Shown: positions 1-8,734 of the stretch, piece by piece
How the letters are laid out: every line of letters starts with the position of its first letter
How positions within the stretch are numbered: the first letter of the stretch is position 1
Source of the DNA: Aphodosoma sp045631465
GTDB lineage: Bacteria > Bacteroidota > Bacteroidia > Bacteroidales > Paludibacteraceae
Direction: 5' to 3'
Length of the DNA stretch: 64,000 nucleotides
NCBI GenBank assembly: GCA_045631465.1
Contig: JAZQUV010000044.1
Coordinates: 1-64,000 of the forward strand
Notes under the pieces: generated by a model
Told to the model about the DNA's origin: nothing
The model's input: only the letters and a program-made list of their open reading frames with translations
Databases searched by the model: none
Program-made: the position numbers and the translations under genes

Positions 1-107
1 ACCCAAATTGCTGCGTTGTTCTCAATATTAAGCTTCAGTCATGTACTTCAGTACACTCCTTTCAGCTTAAATTTCAACGCCTTGCACTTTAGGCATTCTT
101 ACACATC
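1..107 (-). repeat. MITE-like repeat, copy 1 (cut by window edge)
   Basis: This stretch is a near-identical inverted copy of 23129-23248. Its inner end (84-107) is an imperfect inverted match to the outer end seen in full in the other copy. The outer end is clipped by the start of the window. It contains internal palindromes around the HindIII-like AAGCTT and the GTACTTCAGTAC core. It holds no reading frame and lies just beyond the terminator hairpin of the exonuclease gene, the same arrangement as the second copy has with the AsmA-like gene. Confidence 0.8.
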
Positions 108-108
108 T

Positions 109-150
109 AAAAGAGGCTGAGCCAAAAATTTCATTTTGACACAGCCTCTT
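109..150 (-). terminator. Terminator hairpin after the exonuclease gene
   Basis: AAGAGGCTG and CAGCCTCTT form a 9-bp stem, with further partial pairing (CAAAA/TTTTG) inside. It sits 8 bp past the stop of the minus-strand exonuclease gene. The same hairpin follows the AsmA-like gene, so it appears to belong to the dispersed repeat next to it. Confidence 0.7.
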
Positions 151-157
151 GTTGTTT

Positions 158-919
158 TTATCGCATGCGGAGGCGAATGTTTGTAATTACTTTTTTTGTG
201 AATAGGGGGAAGTCGCCGTTCATCATCCATGAATAATAGGCGGGTTCGATGCGGAAGACGTCGACGACTGACTTGCCTTTGTGCTTGCCGAAATTGAAGA
301 CTGCTACTCCATTATCGTCTAATACGATACGCCCAGCATAATCGACGTTACGATTGTAGGTAGTGAATTTAGAAAGATACTCTACATCGTTTTGTAGGTC
401 GGGATAGTGGTCAAGTTGCGCCATGAGGACCTCATAAGTGGCATGTGTGTCGGCATTGGCACTATGTGCATCGAGCAACTCCTTATTGCAATAGAAACGA
501 TATGCCGCCTCGAGTGTTCGTTTTTCCATCTTGTGGAAGATGACTTGAACGTCGATAAATTTGCTATTCTCGAAATCGAAATCGGCTTCGGCACGAAGGA
601 ATTCTTCTGCGAGAAATGGCACATCGAAATGATTGGAATTATAACCAGCAATGTCACAACCCTTGAAATCGTTGGCGATAGTTTGTGCTACTTGCTTGAA
701 TGTAGGACAATCTTTTACATCCTCATCGGTAATATGATGAACCTCTGTGGACTCGGCAGGGATAGGCATTTCGGGATTGATGCGCATCTTTTTCGACTCT
801 TCATTGCCATTGGGATAGACCTTGAGATAGGCAATTTCGACAATGCGGTCGGTCATTATGTTGAGACCTGTGGTCTCGAGATCGAAGAATATAATTGGTT
901 TTTTGAGATTTAGTTTCAT
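158..919 (-). CDS. DEDDh 3'-5' exonuclease with DUF3820-like C-terminus
   Basis: Protein of 253 residues related to the DNA polymerase III epsilon proofreading subunit (RNase T/DnaQ superfamily). The DEDDh residues are visible: D13 and E15 in FFDLETTGL, D99 in the NSNHFDVPF motif, and H152 with D157 in the third motif. Such enzymes remove nucleotides from 3' ends using two metal ions. A C-terminal segment (about 205-247, FNFGKHKGKSVVDV) resembles DUF3820, often found behind exonuclease domains. The reading frame opens 12 codons earlier at 955, but the internal Met at 919 aligns with the usual family start. Because it lacks a polymerase-binding region I can recognise, a repair or turnover role is as likely as replicative proofreading. 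Confidence 0.88.
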   Translation of the reverse strand: MKLNLKKPIIFFDLETTGLNIMTDRIVEIAYLKVYPNGNEESKKMRINPEMPIPAESTEVHHITDEDVKDCPTFKQVAQTIANDFKGCDIAGYNSNHFDVPFLAEEFLRAEADFDFENSKFIDVQVIFHKMEKRTLEAAYRFYCNKELLDAHSANADTHATYEVLMAQLDHYPDLQNDVEYLSKFTTYNRNVDYAGRIVLDDNGVAVFNFGKHKGKSVVDVFRIEPAYYSWMMNGDFPLFTKKVITNIRLRMR

Positions 920-970
920 GTTAATGAGGAATGAGAAATTATCCGCCTTAATCAAAAGTAAATTTAATAA

Positions 971-1783
971 TTAGAGAGTGATATGCTCGGCTTGGATTGG
1001 CTGATTGAGAAAAATAGATGCTGATGATGTGAATTTTTCGACAGACTCGGTAGTGAGAAAACGAGTAGTGCCTCCACGAGAACAGAGAGTGTCGATTTCG
1101 GGATGGCGAGTAAGATAATCGGCTAAAGATTCTGCCACAATATCGCCTTGAGTGAGCACTTGGACTCCTTGAGGAACAGCATTTTTTATTTGGTCAAGAA
1201 GAAGTGGATAGTGGGTACAGCCAAGGATGAGTGTATCGATATTGGCATGATTATCAAACAAATTGTTGATATATTTGTGCACAAAATAGTCGGTACCAGG
1301 AGTGTGATGTTCATTACTCTCGATAAGAGGTACCCACATTGGGCATGCTTGTCCAAAGACTTCGATGTCGGGGAATAGTTTTGCTACCTCGAGAGGATAA
1401 GAATTGCTATGTATGGTGCCCTCGGTGGCAACGAGACCGACACGACGAGTGGTGGTGATTGCACCAATGGCTTCGACCGTGGGACGTATAACCCCTAAGA
1501 CACGACGAGATGGAGCTAAATGAGGCAAATCGTTTTGTTGGATAGTGCGTAAAGCCTTGGCAGATGCAGTGTTGCAAGCCAAGATGACAAGTTGACAATC
1601 TTCTTGAAAAAGACGTTTGACGCACTCGAGAGTGTATTGATAGACAACCTCGAAGGAACGAGATCCATAAGGAGTACGAGCATTATCGCCCAAATAGATA
1701 TAATCATATTGAGGCAATCGAGCACGTATTTTTTCTAAAATAGTGAGTCCACCATATCCTGAATCGAAAATTCCTATTTTCAT
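971..1783 (-). CDS. murI: Glutamate racemase
   Basis: Protein of 270 residues converting L- to D-glutamate for peptidoglycan precursors in the cytoplasm. Family motifs are all present: FDSGYGGL at the N-terminus (D7), LACNTAS with catalytic C70, and LGCTHYP with catalytic C189. Length is normal. Its ATG overlaps the TGA of the upstream OmpH-like gene by four bases, so it is translationally linked to the envelope cluster. This is the usual Bacteroidales position, at the end of the bamA-ompH-ompH run. Confidence 0.96.
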   Translation of the reverse strand: MKIGIFDSGYGGLTILEKIRARLPQYDYIYLGDNARTPYGSRSFEVVYQYTLECVKRLFQEDCQLVILACNTASAKALRTIQQNDLPHLAPSRRVLGVIRPTVEAIGAITTTRRVGLVATEGTIHSNSYPLEVAKLFPDIEVFGQACPMWVPLIESNEHHTPGTDYFVHKYINNLFDNHANIDTLILGCTHYPLLLDQIKNAVPQGVQVLTQGDIVAESLADYLTRHPEIDTLCSRGGTTRFLTTESVEKFTSSASIFLNQPIQAEHITL

Positions 1784-2292
1784 AATCCTAATTCAATCTT
1801 GACAAGGGATGTGAGTTCGACACATTGAGCAGACATATAAAGCGGCTGGGCTTGATCGAAAAGAATAGTAATCTGCTCTCGCTGACAAATAGTACGAATG
1901 GCGTCGTCGATTAATTTATTGATATGCATGAAACGTTCGGTTCGATATTTTTCTAACTCTTCGCTATAACGCTTTTTGTACATGTCCATACGCGCTTCTA
2001 ATTCAGTAATCTCGGTTTGACGAGCAAGTTTTATGGGCTCGGACATTTGATTACTTCTCTCAAGATAGGCCTTTACCTTACGCTCGTATTCCTTAGACAT
2101 ATTTATGAATTCCATTTCATAGTCAGCCTCTAATTGTTTCAACTCCTTGTTGATAGCAGCAACTTGAGGAAAAGAGTTGAAAACATCGGCACGATTGATA
2201 TAGGCAATGCGCACAATAGAAGTGCTATCTTGTGAATAAAGTGTTACCCCTACTAAGAGGGATAACACTATTATTAGGATTGTTTTTTTCAT
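1780..2292 (-). CDS. OmpH/Skp-like periplasmic chaperone (third copy)
   Basis: Protein of 170 residues with a signal peptide (basic start, hydrophobic stretch, cut near YSQ) followed by the charged, heptad-rich helical tentacle typical of OmpH/Skp. Such chaperones hold unfolded outer-membrane proteins in the periplasm for BamA. It is the last and most divergent of three consecutive OmpH-like genes downstream of bamA. It overlaps murI by 4 bp. Its specific client is unknown. Confidence 0.85.
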   Translation of the reverse strand: MKKTILIIVLSLLVGVTLYSQDSTSIVRIAYINRADVFNSFPQVAAINKELKQLEADYEMEFINMSKEYERKVKAYLERSNQMSEPIKLARQTEITELEARMDMYKKRYSEELEKYRTERFMHINKLIDDAIRTICQREQITILFDQAQPLYMSAQCVELTSLVKIELGL

Positions 2293-2301
2293 ATTTTCAG
2301 A

Positions 2302-2333
2302 TTAGTAAAACTAGAGTATCTAGTAGAACTAAA
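2302..2333. repeat. CTAG-containing dispersed repeat
   Basis: Short intergenic stretch with two CTAG sites, closely similar to 63841-63873 (shared order: TTAGTAAA, CTAGA, ATCTAG, AGAACTA). It sits between two ompH-like genes. Function unknown. Confidence 0.5.
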
Positions 2334-2348
2334 TAAAGCTTTCAGATA

Positions 2349-2858
2349 TTAAAGAATGCCTAACTCTTTTTTCACGGCAGGAGTGATGTCGATAGCAGCA
2401 TCGCTTTTGTAAAGAATAGCACCTGACATCATGTCGTATACCATAGTGAGACCTTGTTTTTTGCTGACAGTTTCGATAGCAAGACGTAGTTTTTCTTGCA
2501 AAGGTTGAATAAGTTCAGCTTGTTTTTTTTGAGCTTCTTGTTGAAGAGCTTGATAAGTAGTTTGAAGACGTTGTTGAAGGCCCATCAATTCTTCTTCTTG
2601 AACACGACGAATGGCATCAGTCATATTGTCTTTTTCTTGTTCGTATTTAGCGTATTTGTCTTGGATTTCTTTTTCCATATCTTGCAAATACTTCATATTC
2701 TTTTCGTTGAATTCTGCTAATTGTTTTTCAACATCGTTAACTTCAGGCATCATCATCATAACTTCTTGAGAGTTGATGTAGCCAAGTTTAACAGTTTGAG
2801 CCATCGCCATAAGTGGCAAAAGTGCCACCATCAAAATAAGTGTGATTCTTTTTAACAT
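2349..2858 (-). CDS. OmpH/Skp-like periplasmic chaperone (second copy)
   Basis: Protein of 169 residues. It has a signal peptide ending near AMAQ and the family opening VKLGYINSQEVM, followed by a long Lys/Glu/Gln-rich coiled-coil arm (about 45-125) and a C-terminal segment that returns to the body domain (TMVYDMM). It is expected to be a soluble periplasmic trimer assisting outer-membrane protein assembly. It lies 56 bp from the third copy and about 26 bp from the first, all co-directional with bamA. Confidence 0.93.
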   Translation of the reverse strand: MLKRITLILMVALLPLMAMAQTVKLGYINSQEVMMMMPEVNDVEKQLAEFNEKNMKYLQDMEKEIQDKYAKYEQEKDNMTDAIRRVQEEELMGLQQRLQTTYQALQQEAQKKQAELIQPLQEKLRLAIETVSKKQGLTMVYDMMSGAILYKSDAAIDITPAVKKELGIL

Positions 2859-2884
2859 AGTTTTATTAATTAATTATTAGTATT

Positions 2885-3403
2885 TTATTTTGAATAACCT
2901 AGTTTTTCGAGGAGTTGGTCGCTAATGTCGATTTTTGGAGAAGCGAAGATAAGATTGTTTGTAGAAGATTTGTCGAGCACCACTTGATAGCCTTGTTGCT
3001 CGCATATCTCTTGCACAGCATTATAGATTTCGTCTTGAATAGGTTTTACAAGTGCTTCGCGTTTTTTATAAAGTTCGCCATCAGGGGCAAAATATTTGCG
3101 TTTGAGGTCGTTGGCCTCTTTTTCTTTGGCAATGATTTCATCTTCACGTTTCTTTTTCATCTCATCGGAAAGGAAAACTAGTTCGGTCTGATAATTCTTA
3201 TACATAGTTTGTACTTCGAGCAAAATAGCCTCTATCTCTTTTTGCCATTTTTTAGAGATTTGCTCGAGTTGCTCGTTGGCGGTTTCGTAGGCTGGGATTG
3301 CACTCATAATATAATCCATATCAACAAGAACAACTTGTTCGCCTTTGGCTGCAAGATTAAGAGAAAGGAATGCAGCAAATAGTAGTAATAATATTTTTTT
3401 CAT
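2885..3403 (-). CDS. OmpH/Skp-like periplasmic chaperone (first copy)
   Basis: Protein of 172 residues from the Met at 3403; the frame is open 7 codons further upstream, but MKKILLLLFAAFLSL is a clear signal peptide start. The mature part begins with the family pattern VVLVDMDYIMSAIP, then a charged coiled-coil arm (about 45-115) and a closing YQVVLDKSS segment. It follows bamA by about 95 bp. Expected role: periplasmic holdase delivering beta-barrel proteins to the Bam complex. Confidence 0.93.
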   Translation of the reverse strand: MKKILLLLFAAFLSLNLAAKGEQVVLVDMDYIMSAIPAYETANEQLEQISKKWQKEIEAILLEVQTMYKNYQTELVFLSDEMKKKREDEIIAKEKEANDLKRKYFAPDGELYKKREALVKPIQDEIYNAVQEICEQQGYQVVLDKSSTNNLIFASPKIDISDQLLEKLGYSK

Positions 3404-3497
3404 ATGATAAACTTTTAATAGCAAGTAATAAGTAACAACACTTGAATCTTGCTTTGTTTGTTATTTTAGACGTTTGTATTTCGAATTAGTTTAATTA

Positions 3498-6125
3498 TTA
3501 AAATTCTTGACCTAGGATGAAATGGAATTGACTACCGCCACGACGACCGGTTTGGTCGTGGTCAAAACCATAGGCCCAATCGATACCAAGGAGACCAAAC
3601 ATAGGGAGATAGACACGCACACCTGCACCAGCCGAGCGTTTGAGGTCGAATGGGTTGAAGTCTTTGAATTCTGCCCAAGCGTTACCTGCTTCGACAAATG
3701 CTAATGCCCAGATATTGGTTGATTGATTGAGCAAAAGAGGATAGCGCAACTCAACGGTGAGTTTTGTGTAAAGGTTACCGTTGTAACCATAATAACCTTC
3801 GCCTGAATAAGGAGTTAGGGATCCGGCTTCGTAACCGCGAAGACCTACGGTCTCTGTACCTGCAGTTGTATAGCCTGACATGCCATCGCCACCGACATAG
3901 AATTTGCCGAAAGGCGAACGTTTGTCCTTATTATAATAACCTAAGAAACCATAATCGGCACGTGCCATTAGAACTAATTTATTGTCGTAGGTGAGTGGCA
4001 CAAAGAATTTAGCGTTAAATTTCCACTTGTGATACTCGATCCATTTACTACGTGTGGCTAAATCCATAGAGGCATAATCGACATCTTTGGTCAACAACGA
4101 ATATGGGAATGTGGCAGCGACAGACAATGATAAAGAAGAACCTCGACGAGTGTAGATTGGGTTGTCGATAGAGTTACGAGAAAGAGTGAGACCAAGAGAG
4201 AGGTCGTTAGTTACACCTGTCTCGAATCCATAATAGCTTTTGAACCAGTTTTTGAGATTATAACGTTGATAAGAAATGTTGCCATAGAAGGTAAAGTAGT
4301 CGTCTGGCCATTTGAGGCGAGTACCATACCCTACTGATGCACCGATAGTTCGCATAAATACATTCTTATCATATTCTGTGCCATAGTTGTTTGTACCATA
4401 ATAATAGTCATTGCCATAATAGTTGTTGTAATAATTATTATAGTAGTTGTACATATAACTATAGTTCTCATAATAGCGATTACTTAGACCTGTTTGTACA
4501 GAATAAAAGAAACTAACAGAGAAAGAGTTAGGACGTTTGCCACCTAACCATGGATCAAAGAACGATATGCTATAGTTTTGGTAATACATACCATTGGCTT
4601 GAGCCTTAAGGCTAAGAGTCTGGCCCTCGCCCTGAGGTACAATACGATATGTTTTTGGTTTGAAGATATTTTGTATAGCGAAGTTTGAGAATTTGAGGCC
4701 GACAGAGAGTACGATACCCGATTGTCCCCAACCTGCAGAGAATTCGACTTGGTCGCTTGATTTGGTTTCGAGGTTGTAGGCAATATCAACTGTTCCGTCT
4801 TCGGGATTTGGTTGTAGATCTACGCCAGTAAATATTTTTTCTTCGTCGAATTGCTTGATTTGAGCAAGTTCGCGAAGTGTACGAATAAGGTCGCTTTGGC
4901 TATAGAGAGAACCTGGTTTAGTGCGCATTTCGCGACGAACAACGTGCTCATAGACACGAGTGTTACCATTGATAATTACTCTATTGATGGTTGCTTGTTG
5001 GCCTTCGTAAACTCGCATTTCAAAGTTGATGGAATCGCCATCAATGCCGACTTCGACTGGGTCGATATTCATAAAGAGATAGCCATTGTCTTTGTAAATT
5101 GCAGAGACGGCATCTTCGTCTTCGAATAGACGTTTGTTGAGGTCTTTAAGGTTGTAGGTTTCTCCTTTCTTCACATTGAGTAGTTGATTGAGGTACTCAC
5201 TTGGATAGAGAGTGTTGCCTAACCATTTGATGTCGCCAAAATAGTATTTTTTACCCTCGTCAACTTCGAGGTAGACATCGACTTTACCATCATCGCGTTT
5301 TACGATAGTATCACTCACAATAACGGCATCGCGATAACCGATTTCATTATACTTTTCGACAAGAGTTTTTTTGTCGTTTTCGTACTCTTTTGCAACAAAC
5401 TTTTTGGCACGGAAGATATTCGCAATCTTACCAGCACGGTTGGTCTTTTTCATAGCACGGTCGATTTTGGCAATATCCATTGCTTCGTTGCCACGAACTA
5501 TGATGTCGTTTACTTTGACTTTTTCGCGTTTGTCGACACTAATATCGACTATAACATTGCCCTCGACCGTTGGGTCATTTTTTTGATAGACAAGAATTTC
5601 GGCATTGTGGAAACCTTTTTCGGACAAGAACTTGCGAATGGCAATTTTTGTACGGTCAATGGCATCGGCATTGAGTTGTTTGCCTTTTTGAATTTCGAGT
5701 GTTTTCTCTAGATCTTCTATATCACTCTTCTTTAGACCATAGAAATTAACAATAGACACACGAGGCAATTGCTTCAATGCAATAGTGAGCCAAATGCTAT
5801 CGTTGCGCATTGTGTCGCAAAGGATTTTTACGTCAGAGAAGAAACCTTGTTTCCAGAAACGCTTAACAACATTGGTCAAGTCGGCCCCAGGCACACGAAT
5901 TTGCTGACCTTTGTTTAAGCCAGAAAAACCTATGAGAACATAATCCTCATAAGAAGATGCTCCTGTAATTTTGATGTCGGCAATGGTCACGTCTTTGGGT
6001 GTTAAGGTATAGTCGAAGTCAAAACGATTGTCGTTGGAATCGTCTTGCGCAAAGACTATCACCGCATAGAGGATGAATGCGACAATAGAGAATATTTTTT
6101 TGAAATTCGTTTTAGAAAAAATCAT
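3498..6125 (-). CDS. bamA: Outer-membrane protein assembly factor BamA
   Basis: Protein of 875 residues with a signal peptide (1-27), five POTRA repeats (roughly 45-120, 121-199, 202-290, 292-374, 377-453) and a C-terminal 16-strand type barrel (about 455-875) ending in Phe. The LRGY motif in the barrel corresponds to the conserved lid-loop motif. BamA folds and inserts beta-barrel proteins into the outer membrane. A Tyr/Asn-rich low-complexity stretch (about 551-585) probably forms an external loop. The start codon overlaps the uppS stop by 4 bp (ATGA). Confidence 0.97.
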   Translation of the reverse strand: MIFSKTNFKKIFSIVAFILYAVIVFAQDDSNDNRFDFDYTLTPKDVTIADIKITGASSYEDYVLIGFSGLNKGQQIRVPGADLTNVVKRFWKQGFFSDVKILCDTMRNDSIWLTIALKQLPRVSIVNFYGLKKSDIEDLEKTLEIQKGKQLNADAIDRTKIAIRKFLSEKGFHNAEILVYQKNDPTVEGNVIVDISVDKREKVKVNDIIVRGNEAMDIAKIDRAMKKTNRAGKIANIFRAKKFVAKEYENDKKTLVEKYNEIGYRDAVIVSDTIVKRDDGKVDVYLEVDEGKKYYFGDIKWLGNTLYPSEYLNQLLNVKKGETYNLKDLNKRLFEDEDAVSAIYKDNGYLFMNIDPVEVGIDGDSINFEMRVYEGQQATINRVIINGNTRVYEHVVRREMRTKPGSLYSQSDLIRTLRELAQIKQFDEEKIFTGVDLQPNPEDGTVDIAYNLETKSSDQVEFSAGWGQSGIVLSVGLKFSNFAIQNIFKPKTYRIVPQGEGQTLSLKAQANGMYYQNYSISFFDPWLGGKRPNSFSVSFFYSVQTGLSNRYYENYSYMYNYYNNYYNNYYGNDYYYGTNNYGTEYDKNVFMRTIGASVGYGTRLKWPDDYFTFYGNISYQRYNLKNWFKSYYGFETGVTNDLSLGLTLSRNSIDNPIYTRRGSSLSLSVAATFPYSLLTKDVDYASMDLATRSKWIEYHKWKFNAKFFVPLTYDNKLVLMARADYGFLGYYNKDKRSPFGKFYVGGDGMSGYTTAGTETVGLRGYEAGSLTPYSGEGYYGYNGNLYTKLTVELRYPLLLNQSTNIWALAFVEAGNAWAEFKDFNPFDLKRSAGAGVRVYLPMFGLLGIDWAYGFDHDQTGRRGGSQFHFILGQEF

Positions 6126-6862
6126 AAAAGTTGTTCGCTAGTTTTACCAAAACGGCGTTCGCGTTTTTGATAGTCAATAATTGCTTTGTATAGGCTTTCG
6201 TCACGAAAATCTGGCCACAAAGTGTCGGTGAAATATAGCTCGGTATAAGCCAATTGCCACAAAAGATAGTTAGACAAACGTAGTTCGCCACTTGTGCGAA
6301 TGAGCAGTTCGGGATCGGGGATACCAGCTGTTGTGAGGTTGTTAGAGACTATATCGTCGTTGATATCATCTATGTTGAGTTCGCCCGATTGGACCTTGGT
6401 GGCGATGCGACGTACGGCATCGGTAATTTCCCAACGCGAAGAGTAGCTAAGTGCTAATATCAAGGTTAGACCTGTGTTGGCTGCAGTGTCTTCGATGCAC
6501 TCTTTTAGTTTGGTTTGTGCATTTTGTGGCAATTGAGAATTGTTGCCAATTGTGAGGAAACGGATGTTGTGCTGATGGAATGTTGGGGTTTCTTTGACGA
6601 TATTGTCGACCAACAACTCCATTAAGCCATCGACCTCGGCCTTTGGACGATTCCAATTTTCGGTAGAAAATGTGTATAGAGTTAAATATTTAATTCCTAA
6701 TCGAACAGATGTTTCGAGGACTGCGCGCACGGATTCGACGCCATTGTAGTGACCGTATAGGCGTTCTTTGCCATGTAATTTAGCCCAACGCCCGTTACCA
6801 TCCATGATGATGGCAATATGCTCAGGCAATCGATTTTTATCTATTTGATTCAATAAGTCCAT
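6122..6862 (-). CDS. uppS: Di-trans,poly-cis-undecaprenyl-diphosphate synthase
   Basis: Protein of 246 residues making undecaprenyl diphosphate, the lipid carrier for peptidoglycan and surface polysaccharides. The family signature HIAIIMDGNGRWAK with catalytic D21 is at the N-terminus, and the RTSGELRLSN and ELYFTDTLWPDF motifs are near the C-terminus. I chose the Met at 6862, since the extra 16 N-terminal residues of the longer frame overlap the preceding gene and look non-native. It is coupled to bamA by an ATGA overlap and overlaps the DUF6089 gene by 13 bp. Confidence 0.96.
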   Translation of the reverse strand: MDLLNQIDKNRLPEHIAIIMDGNGRWAKLHGKERLYGHYNGVESVRAVLETSVRLGIKYLTLYTFSTENWNRPKAEVDGLMELLVDNIVKETPTFHQHNIRFLTIGNNSQLPQNAQTKLKECIEDTAANTGLTLILALSYSSRWEITDAVRRIATKVQSGELNIDDINDDIVSNNLTTAGIPDPELLIRTSGELRLSNYLLWQLAYTELYFTDTLWPDFRDESLYKAIIDYQKRERRFGKTSEQLL

Positions 6863-7518
6863 ATGTATTTTCCTGTTGGTTTGCTCTTGCCTCTGCGACA
6901 AGGAGCACATATTTTGTAGAAATTAAGTGACAATGATATTTGTGCTGTAGAATACCAATCTTGGTTGTTCCAAAACTTGCCGTACTCGCCATTGGGGTTT
7001 GGCGAAGCGTCGATTTTATCGGAAAAGGCTTTGGTAACTATCCAATAAGCACCTAGGTTGATTCGGTTGCTTAACTTGAATTTGAGTCCTAGACCTAAGG
7101 GGAGTGTGGCTGTAAATTTTGGGCCATCTTCTAGGTTATAAGTGACAAGTCCAAGACCTGCTAGAAGAGATGGTGTAAACCATGAGAAATGTGCTTCCCA
7201 ACGTTTGACGCCATAGTTGAAGAAGTTGAATTCGCCTAATGCTTGCAAGCCGACATAACCTGTTTTTTGCTCTGCAGAGTAGCCTAATAGACCTCCATCG
7301 AGTTGTAAACGTGTTTCCCAACGGCCATTTATTTTGTATTTTAGATACACACCTCCCACTGGTTGTGTGTATTTGAACAAAAAATCGTTGGTGTCGCCTA
7401 ATACGAAACCGCCTCCGCCAGTGACTCCTACTTCGCCATAGAAGGTATCTTGAGATTTTGCGCTATAAGCTGTAATACAAAGTATTACGATCGATAAAAA
7501 GATTCGCTTTAAGTTCAT
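6850..7518 (-). CDS. DUF6089-like outer-membrane beta-barrel protein
   Basis: Protein of 222 residues with a signal peptide (1-22, cut near AKSQ) and alternating hydrophobic/aromatic strands rich in Gly typical of a small beta-barrel (GEVGVTGGGGFVLGD, GGVYLKYKINGRW). It occupies the slot directly upstream of uppS where Bacteroidales carry DUF6089 proteins; the family assignment rests on that context and general likeness. It overlaps uppS by 13 bp, so it is probably the first gene of the envelope operon. Role unknown; a Bam- or LPS-related structural role is only a guess. Confidence 0.8.
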   Translation of the reverse strand: MNLKRIFLSIVILCITAYSAKSQDTFYGEVGVTGGGGFVLGDTNDFLFKYTQPVGGVYLKYKINGRWETRLQLDGGLLGYSAEQKTGYVGLQALGEFNFFNYGVKRWEAHFSWFTPSLLAGLGLVTYNLEDGPKFTATLPLGLGLKFKLSNRINLGAYWIVTKAFSDKIDASPNPNGEYGKFWNNQDWYSTAQISLSLNFYKICAPCRRGKSKPTGKYIWTY

Positions 7519-7576
7519 TTACATCTAAAATTTCACTATTATTGAGATAAACGCAAAAGTCTCTCAAAAATTGCTA

Positions 7577-7584
7577 CAAATTTA
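7577..7584 (-). promoter_or_regulatory. Candidate -7 element for the envelope operon
   Basis: CAAATTTA on the plus strand reads TAAATTTG on the minus strand, matching TAnnTTTG. Transcription would begin near 7570, about 50 nt ahead of the DUF6089 gene. Confidence 0.45.
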
Positions 7585-7667
7585 CAAAAATAATCTCATA
7601 TATACCGCATTTTTAAGGGGTAAACTCTTTTTTTTGACAAAAAATAACATTGAAAGCAGATTTTTTG

Positions 7668-7675
7668 TAACTTTG
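7668..7675 (+). promoter_or_regulatory. -7 element giving a near-leaderless transcript
   Basis: TAACTTTG is a perfect Bacteroidota -7 motif, but it ends only 4 bases before the ATG of the ABC ATPase gene. With initiation a few bases downstream, the mRNA would have almost no leader. The nearest TTG (7650-7652) is spaced 15 bp away, shorter than the 19-20 bp seen at other promoters in this window. Confidence 0.5.
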
Positions 7676-7679
7676 CGGT

Positions 7680-8585
7680 ATGATTTTGGAAGTAAAAAAT
7701 GTTTATAAGCAGTATGCTAATCATTTGGCTTTGGATGATGTTAGCATAAATGTGCCTCGTGGCTCGGTGTTTGGCCTATTGGGTCCGAATGGGGCTGGGA
7801 AGACTACGTTGATTAGGATAATTAACTCTATTACGGCACCTGATAAGGGTGAGGTGTTGCTGAACGGGAAGAGACTCTCGCTCAATGACACTGCGAATAT
7901 TGGTTATCTGCCTGAGGAACGTGGGTTGTACAAGAAGATGAAGGTGGGTGAACAGGCTTTGTATTTGTGCCAATTGAAGGGGATGTCGAAAGGTGATGCG
8001 CTGAGGGGGTTGAAATATTGGTTTGAGAAATTTGAGATTGAGAATTGGTGGGATAAGAAGGTGGAGGAGTTGTCGAAAGGGATGGCGCAAAAGGTGCAAT
8101 TTATTACAACTGTGCTACATGAGCCTGAATTGTTGATTTTTGATGAGCCTTTTAGTGGTTTTGACCCTGTGAATGCAGAGTTGTTGAAACGTGAGATTTT
8201 GGCGTTGCGGGACAAGGGTGCGACGATAATATTTTCGACTCACAATATGGATTCGGTGGAGAGATTGTGTGAGAATATTGCACTTATAAATAAATCACGA
8301 GTGGTGTTGAATGGTTCGGTTGAAGAGATACGTAAGAAATTTAGCAATAATAAGTATGTAGTGAAGTTGAGGGGTTGTTTGGATTTTGGGAATGAGGTGC
8401 TGAGATGTGGAAATTTGATTTCGGCAAATTTGGAAGATGGGGTGACGAATGCTGAATTTGTACTTAGAGAAGGAGTGTCGGGAAATGAGTTGTTGGAGTG
8501 CTTGCTTAAGTGCGGCGAGGTGTTGAGATTTGAGGAGTGTTTGCCTTCGATGAATGATATATTTTTGCGCTCGGTGAGGGGATAA
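7680..8585 (+). CDS. ABC transporter ATP-binding protein without adjacent permease
   Basis: Protein of 301 residues. Walker A GPNGAGKT (35-42), signature LSKGM (130-134), Walker B LLIFDEP (D154, E155) and H-loop STHNMD (H187) are intact, so it should hydrolyse ATP. The C-terminal 80 residues resemble the DUF4162 extension of ABC-2/NatA-type exporter ATPases. Such genes are usually followed by an ABC-2 permease; here the next 150 bp contain only repeats and a terminator, and the next gene is convergent. Either the permease lies elsewhere or it was lost by rearrangement. The family gives no substrate. Confidence 0.9.
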   Translation: MILEVKNVYKQYANHLALDDVSINVPRGSVFGLLGPNGAGKTTLIRIINSITAPDKGEVLLNGKRLSLNDTANIGYLPEERGLYKKMKVGEQALYLCQLKGMSKGDALRGLKYWFEKFEIENWWDKKVEELSKGMAQKVQFITTVLHEPELLIFDEPFSGFDPVNAELLKREILALRDKGATIIFSTHNMDSVERLCENIALINKSRVVLNGSVEEIRKKFSNNKYVVKLRGCLDFGNEVLRCGNLISANLEDGVTNAEFVLREGVSGNELLECLLKCGEVLRFEECLPSMNDIFLRSVRG

Positions 8586-8640
8586 TTTAAGGGGGGCTTA
8601 TTGTATTTAAGTGGGGGGGGGTGCGAAGGTAGGGTAAAGG

Positions 8641-8672
8641 TTGCTTGCAGGTTGCTGTATAGTATATTTAAA
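8641..8672 (-). repeat. 32-bp dispersed repeat, copy 1
   Basis: Exact inverted copy of 19659-19690. It combines an AATATACTATA unit with a GCAACCTGCAAGCAA tail. The AATATACTATA unit is tandemly repeated at 50887-50941. It lies in a G-rich intergenic gap right after the ABC ATPase gene. Confidence 0.8.
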
Positions 8673-8702
8673 CTAGGGAGGGGGTTATTGTATTTTAGGC
8701 AT

Positions 8703-8734
8703 AAAAAAACTGACCAAATTTGGTCAGTTTTTTT
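8703..8734. terminator. Bidirectional terminator
   Basis: A perfect 32-bp palindrome with CTGACCAAA/TTTGGTCAG at its core, A-tract on one side and T-tract on the other. It separates the plus-strand ABC ATPase gene from the convergent minus-strand gene, whose stop codon overlaps its edge. Confidence 0.9.
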
